The notes below the pieces were generated by a model that worked only from the letters and a program-made list of their open reading frames with translations, was not told where the DNA came from and made no database searches. From an uncultured Bacteroidales bacterium (lineage in GTDB: Bacteria > Bacteroidota > Bacteroidia > Bacteroidales > UBA932), in NCBI GenBank assembly GCA_934691625.1, contig CAKUTA010000003.1:1-64000 (forward strand): a stretch of 64,000 bases of DNA, read 5' to 3'. The translations under genes and the position numbers were made by a program. Every line of letters begins with the position of its first letter. Positions within the stretch are counted from its first letter, which is position 1. This document shows, piece by piece, positions 60,683-64,000 of this stretch.

Positions 60683-63600
60683 TACGCAAAGAAGACATAT
60701 TCGAGGCGACTGACGGTGGGAAGGCGGTGATCCTGCATTACTATCCTCAGAGCTCTGCCTGTTTCCGAGGCTCAGGAAGCAGGAACTTCCGTATAAGGGA
60801 GGACGACAAGAATCCGTCGGCCACGGTGTTCTGCAAGGACGGGATATGGTTCGTGCAGGACAAGGGCGGCTCCGACAACAAGGCGCGGACGGCAATCCAG
60901 ATAGTTCAGGAAGCAGAGGGGCTTGGATTTCCTCAGGCAATAGAATGGATTGCCCGCAAGTTCGCTCCTGCACTCCTGGAGAACAAGGGTGCGTATGACA
61001 ACAGCGTGCCGCACCCTGACATCGAGGAAGTCCCGGGACAGCCGACCATCACTATCCAGGTAAGATCTTCTGGCGAGTTTACGCAGAAAGAGCTTGACCG
61101 GCTCGGCTACAGGATTACGAAGGAGCTTTGCGAGCAGCTCTGCCTCAAGCCTTTGGACTATTATATCACGGCAGCCAACAAGAAGGGCAAGAGCTACAAG
61201 ATTTCGGGCAATGACAATTACCCGATGTATTTCTATGACTACGGCAAGACTGGCAAGGATGGCCATGCCTGGGGCAAGATATATCAGCCTCTGGGCGATG
61301 TCCGTTTTCTGTACTATGGCCAGAAACCTGAGGACTTCTTCTTCGGCGACCGTGACTTTCTGAAGGCATACGCCAAAGCCCAGAACGGGATATACCCCGG
61401 CAAGGTGGAAGCGGACGAGGAAGGAGGCGAGGAGGTGCAGATGAAATGGAAGCAGCTTATCATCTGTTCCGGGCCGTCCGACGCCCTGAATGTCCGTGGC
61501 GCTGATGCCGGTTATCACGTCTGCTGGCCGAATAGCGAGACGGCCGAGCTCACTGAGTATCAGATGGGGCTTCTCAGCCAGCTGGCCGAGAATATCTATA
61601 TCCTGTATGACATCGACGAGACCGGAATCGCCAATATGTACAAGACGGCGCTCCGTTATCTCGATCTGAAGATCATCCAGCTTCCTAATGAGCTGAGGAA
61701 TTATCGTGACCGCAAGGGCAAGCCCTGCAAGGATGCGAAAGACTTCTTCGTGCATTTCCGCCGTCCTGAAAACCAGAATCCATACAAGCTGTTCGGTGAC
61801 CTTGTGAAGCTCTCCGGGGGACTGAAGTTCTGGACAGTGAAGCCCGCCAAGACTGGCTTCACGTTCGACATAAACAACGAGCAGCTGTATTCATTCCTTC
61901 AGGCTGGAGGATTCTACCGCATCGCATCCTCTGCCAATGCGAAAGGATACACGTTCTGTCATATCCGCGACAATGTGGTGACTCTGATAGATGAACAGGC
62001 GATAGCATCGACCGTGTCGAGTTATCTGCTGGAATATCTGAAGACCCACCCTAAGTATTACTCCCAGACGCTGGCCAACACCATCTACAGGAGCAACCAG
62101 ATACGGCTTGCCAGTCTGGAGAAGCTGAAGGTGACCGAGCCGAACTTCAAGAGCTGGAGCGAGTCTTCGGATCATTTCTTCTTCAGGAACGGCATCTTCC
62201 GCATATCCGCTGACGGCGTGAAGGAGGTGAAAGCGGCCGAGTGCCCGTGTATGATATATAAGAGCAAGATTCTGGAACACGACTTCAAGCCTGAGTCGCC
62301 GTTCTTCGATATCGAGTACACGCCTGAATATGCGTCCCTGCTGGCACAGCTGAAAGCGTCCGTCCCCCAATCCCCCGAGTATTTCTTTTATAAGAAGTCA
62401 ATTGACGCTCTAGGGGATGCCGGCAAGTATCGGCTCAAGATAATGCGCAATGACCTGACATTTATGCGCTACGTCTATAATACCGGGCGTACGTACTGGA
62501 GAAAGGAGGAGTTGGGCATTCCTCTGAGTCCGGACGAGCAGGCGGAACACGACCTGCATTTCATAAACAAGGTGATGGCCCTGGGATTCCTGATGACGAA
62601 ACACAAGAATGCCGGTCAGCCTTATGCCGTGTTCTGTATGGAGACCGAGCAGAGCGACGAGGGGACTCATCTCGGAGGAACGGGAAAGTCTCTGTATGCG
62701 TCCAGCATCGAGCAGATGAGAAAGCAGCTGTTCATTGACGGACAGAACCTGCAGCCAGGAAAATATGACTTCCTGCTGCAGGGTGTGGAGAAAGGAATCA
62801 CGGACAATGTATTCATTGATGACCTTAACAATACGGTGGATCTGCACAAGTTCATGCCGATGATTACCGGAAAAATGGTGGTCAATGCCAAATACGTGGC
62901 ATCATATACCATCGACTTCAAGGATTCCCCGAAAGTGGTGTTCACGTCCAATCATGCCATAAGAAATTTTGACGCCTCGCTGCGTCGCCGTACCTGGTTC
63001 GTGGCTTTCACTGACTACTATCACGCAGACGATCCGCAGCGTGGCCTGAAGGAGCGGAGCCCGCTCACGGAGTTCGGCTCCAACCTTATTTCTGACTATT
63101 CTCCGGAGGAGATGAACAAGTTCTACAATTTTATGCTGAACTGCATTTCCGTCTGGATGAAGCTTCAGGTGCGCATACAGCCTCCGATGCGTGACATCGA
63201 GAAGCGAATCCTCCAGAAGGCCCTCTCGGACGAGTTCCTGTTCTGGGCGGAGGACTGGTTTACAGAGGAGCGCCTGAACTGCCTTGTGAAGAAGGACGAG
63301 GCGTTCGAGGCATACAAGTCGACGCTGCCTCCGAAGTACGCCCTGCTGATGAAGATGAAGTCATTCAAGATGAAGCTTATCCAATACTGTACATATAAGG
63401 ACTGGGACTTTAATCCTGAAGCCCTTATGACGACGCAGTCGGAGCGGGAGCGTAATGACATCCGCCGTAAGGTGAACTATGAAGATGTATATTTCTTCTA
63501 CATTGACACGAGAAAGGACGGCACTCTTACCGAAGGTGCGTCCGTGGGTCAGAACGCCGCCGCTGTTCCAGACGAAGCTTTAGGGAAGCCGCCTTTCTAG
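60679..63600 (+). CDS. Primase-helicase replication protein of a mobile element
   Basis: 973 residues. An N-terminal primase-like region (ATVFCKDGIWFVQDKGG) is followed by a Toprim-like domain where the usual Glu is replaced: CSGPSDALNV (263-272) with YDIDETG (310-316). The C-terminal helicase has Walker A GGTGKS (666-671) and Walker B VFIDD (711-715), then FTSNHAIRNFDASLRRRTW (sensor/arginine finger region), like D5/DUF5906 SF3 helicases. It probably opens and primes the adjacent origin. It is followed by a terminator and the repeat array. Confidence 0.88.
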   Translation: MIRKEDIFEATDGGKAVILHYYPQSSACFRGSGSRNFRIREDDKNPSATVFCKDGIWFVQDKGGSDNKARTAIQIVQEAEGLGFPQAIEWIARKFAPALLENKGAYDNSVPHPDIEEVPGQPTITIQVRSSGEFTQKELDRLGYRITKELCEQLCLKPLDYYITAANKKGKSYKISGNDNYPMYFYDYGKTGKDGHAWGKIYQPLGDVRFLYYGQKPEDFFFGDRDFLKAYAKAQNGIYPGKVEADEEGGEEVQMKWKQLIICSGPSDALNVRGADAGYHVCWPNSETAELTEYQMGLLSQLAENIYILYDIDETGIANMYKTALRYLDLKIIQLPNELRNYRDRKGKPCKDAKDFFVHFRRPENQNPYKLFGDLVKLSGGLKFWTVKPAKTGFTFDINNEQLYSFLQAGGFYRIASSANAKGYTFCHIRDNVVTLIDEQAIASTVSSYLLEYLKTHPKYYSQTLANTIYRSNQIRLASLEKLKVTEPNFKSWSESSDHFFFRNGIFRISADGVKEVKAAECPCMIYKSKILEHDFKPESPFFDIEYTPEYASLLAQLKASVPQSPEYFFYKKSIDALGDAGKYRLKIMRNDLTFMRYVYNTGRTYWRKEELGIPLSPDEQAEHDLHFINKVMALGFLMTKHKNAGQPYAVFCMETEQSDEGTHLGGTGKSLYASSIEQMRKQLFIDGQNLQPGKYDFLLQGVEKGITDNVFIDDLNNTVDLHKFMPMITGKMVVNAKYVASYTIDFKDSPKVVFTSNHAIRNFDASLRRRTWFVAFTDYYHADDPQRGLKERSPLTEFGSNLISDYSPEEMNKFYNFMLNCISVWMKLQVRIQPPMRDIEKRILQKALSDEFLFWAEDWFTEERLNCLVKKDEAFEAYKSTLPPKYALLMKMKSFKMKLIQYCTYKDWDFNPEALMTTQSERERNDIRRKVNYEDVYFFYIDTRKDGTLTEGASVGQNAAAVPDEALGKPPF

Positions 63601-63623
63601 GCCGTTTCCCCGGAGAAACCTTG

Positions 63624-63647
63624 AGAGGTCTTCATGGCCTCTTTTTT
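63624..63647 (+). terminator. Terminator after the primase-helicase gene
   Basis: AGAGGTC (63624-63630) pairs with GGCCTCT (63636-63642, one wobble), loop TTCAT, then TTTTT. It ends the operon 24 bases after the stop. Confidence 0.75.
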
Positions 63648-63705
63648 CAGTCCCGTGACGGCTGGTTTTCGTCTCATATACTTTTTGTCTTTTTTCTTTG
63701 ACCAT

Positions 63706-63998
63706 CTGACGCACTAAGATGAAGAGAGAATATAAATAATTGAAATAGAGATAGTTCTAGTGCGTCAGTTTAGTGCGTCAGATTGGGTCATTTTGGTTTT
63801 GCTGACGCAGGAGGGGTCAAAATGATGATTTATGTTGAAATCTTCTGACGCGCCTATGAATCAATGAATTAGGCTGATTTTGGCTATTTTGAGCGTCAAA
63901 GTGCGTCAGATTGATTTGACCTACTAAATGTATTGAATATCAGTTATTTATATTTAGTGCGTCAGTGCGTCAGATTATTTCGGAAAAAAGTGCGTCAG
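63706..63998. repeat. GTGCGTCAG repeat array (putative origin iterons)
   Basis: Copies of GTGCGTCAG at 63760, 63773, 63901, 63957, 63965 (sharing one base) and 63990 on plus. On minus they are at 63706-63714, with variants at 63802-63810 (CTGCGTCAG) and 63845-63853 (GCGCGTCAG). AT-rich stretches (63731-63756, 63930-63956) lie between them. Iteron arrays beside AT-rich DNA next to a replication gene are the usual form of mobile-element origins. The array reaches the window edge. Confidence 0.75.
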
Positions 63999-64000
63999 AA

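Noticed and set aside
63706-63998. CRISPR array
   Set aside because: The repeated unit is nine bases, on both strands, with irregular spacing and no cas genes.
1-64000. Insertion sequences or transposases
   Set aside because: No DDE or HUH transposase motif seen in any frame; only a tyrosine integrase is present.

Overview
The window is a chromosomal segment of a Bacteroidota bacterium, order Bacteroidales. The evidence is a SusC/SusD pair with a train of surface lipoproteins, TTG-N18-20-TAnnTTTG promoters, DUF2723 and DUF4271 family proteins, and the yciH-DUF4271-hemD-rnpA-yidD order. Genus cannot be fixed from the sequence alone. No rRNA, complete tRNA, transposase or CRISPR array is present.

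Left end (1-4.8 kb): a type I restriction-modification operon, hsdM (cut by the window edge), hsdS and hsdR. hsdS is split by a nine-G tract that looks like a phase-variable switch, and it carries a triple 12-bp repeat in its central linker. 5-21.6 kb: a polysaccharide/glycoprotein utilisation locus on the minus strand (lipoprotein, SusC, SusD, lipoprotein, S8 protease, two more lipoproteins) with a divergent GH92 alpha-mannosidase. The protease-plus-mannosidase content suggests growth on mannosylated glycoproteins.

21.8-33.6 kb is mostly housekeeping: rplM-rpsI-rpsB-tsf, rubredoxin (a 59-codon gene), yidD, rnpA, hemD, DUF4271, a SUI1-family factor, a DUF2723 membrane glycosyltransferase and lepA. 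An RNA-like segment resembling a cobalamin riboswitch lies between rpsI and rpsB. 33.6-42 kb is a surface-glycan cluster with translationally coupled genes: four glycosyltransferases, menA, a pyruvyltransferase-family protein, a radical SAM protein and a flippase. gpmI follows.

44-51 kb holds the most intriguing unit. It is a six-gene operon with its own promoter and a strong terminator: an SPFH protein with four zinc ribbons, a four-helix membrane protein, a single-span coiled-coil protein, two paralogous helical proteins and a bactofilin-like beta-helix protein. I know of no described function for this set; it looks like a membrane-attached scaffold. rnr with unusually long disordered tails follows.

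55.3-64 kb is a mobile element whose right end is outside the window. It carries an HTH regulator, small antitoxin and PIN toxin in one operon with matching operator palindromes. The other genes are small accessory genes, a tyrosine integrase, an N6-adenine methyltransferase and a large primase-helicase. A 57.2-kb patch holds hairpins plus a tRNA-like fold without an anticodon arm. Downstream of the primase-helicase, at least eight GTGCGTCAG-type repeats resemble replication-origin iterons. The layout recalls phage satellites (PICI/SaPI type), which is inference.
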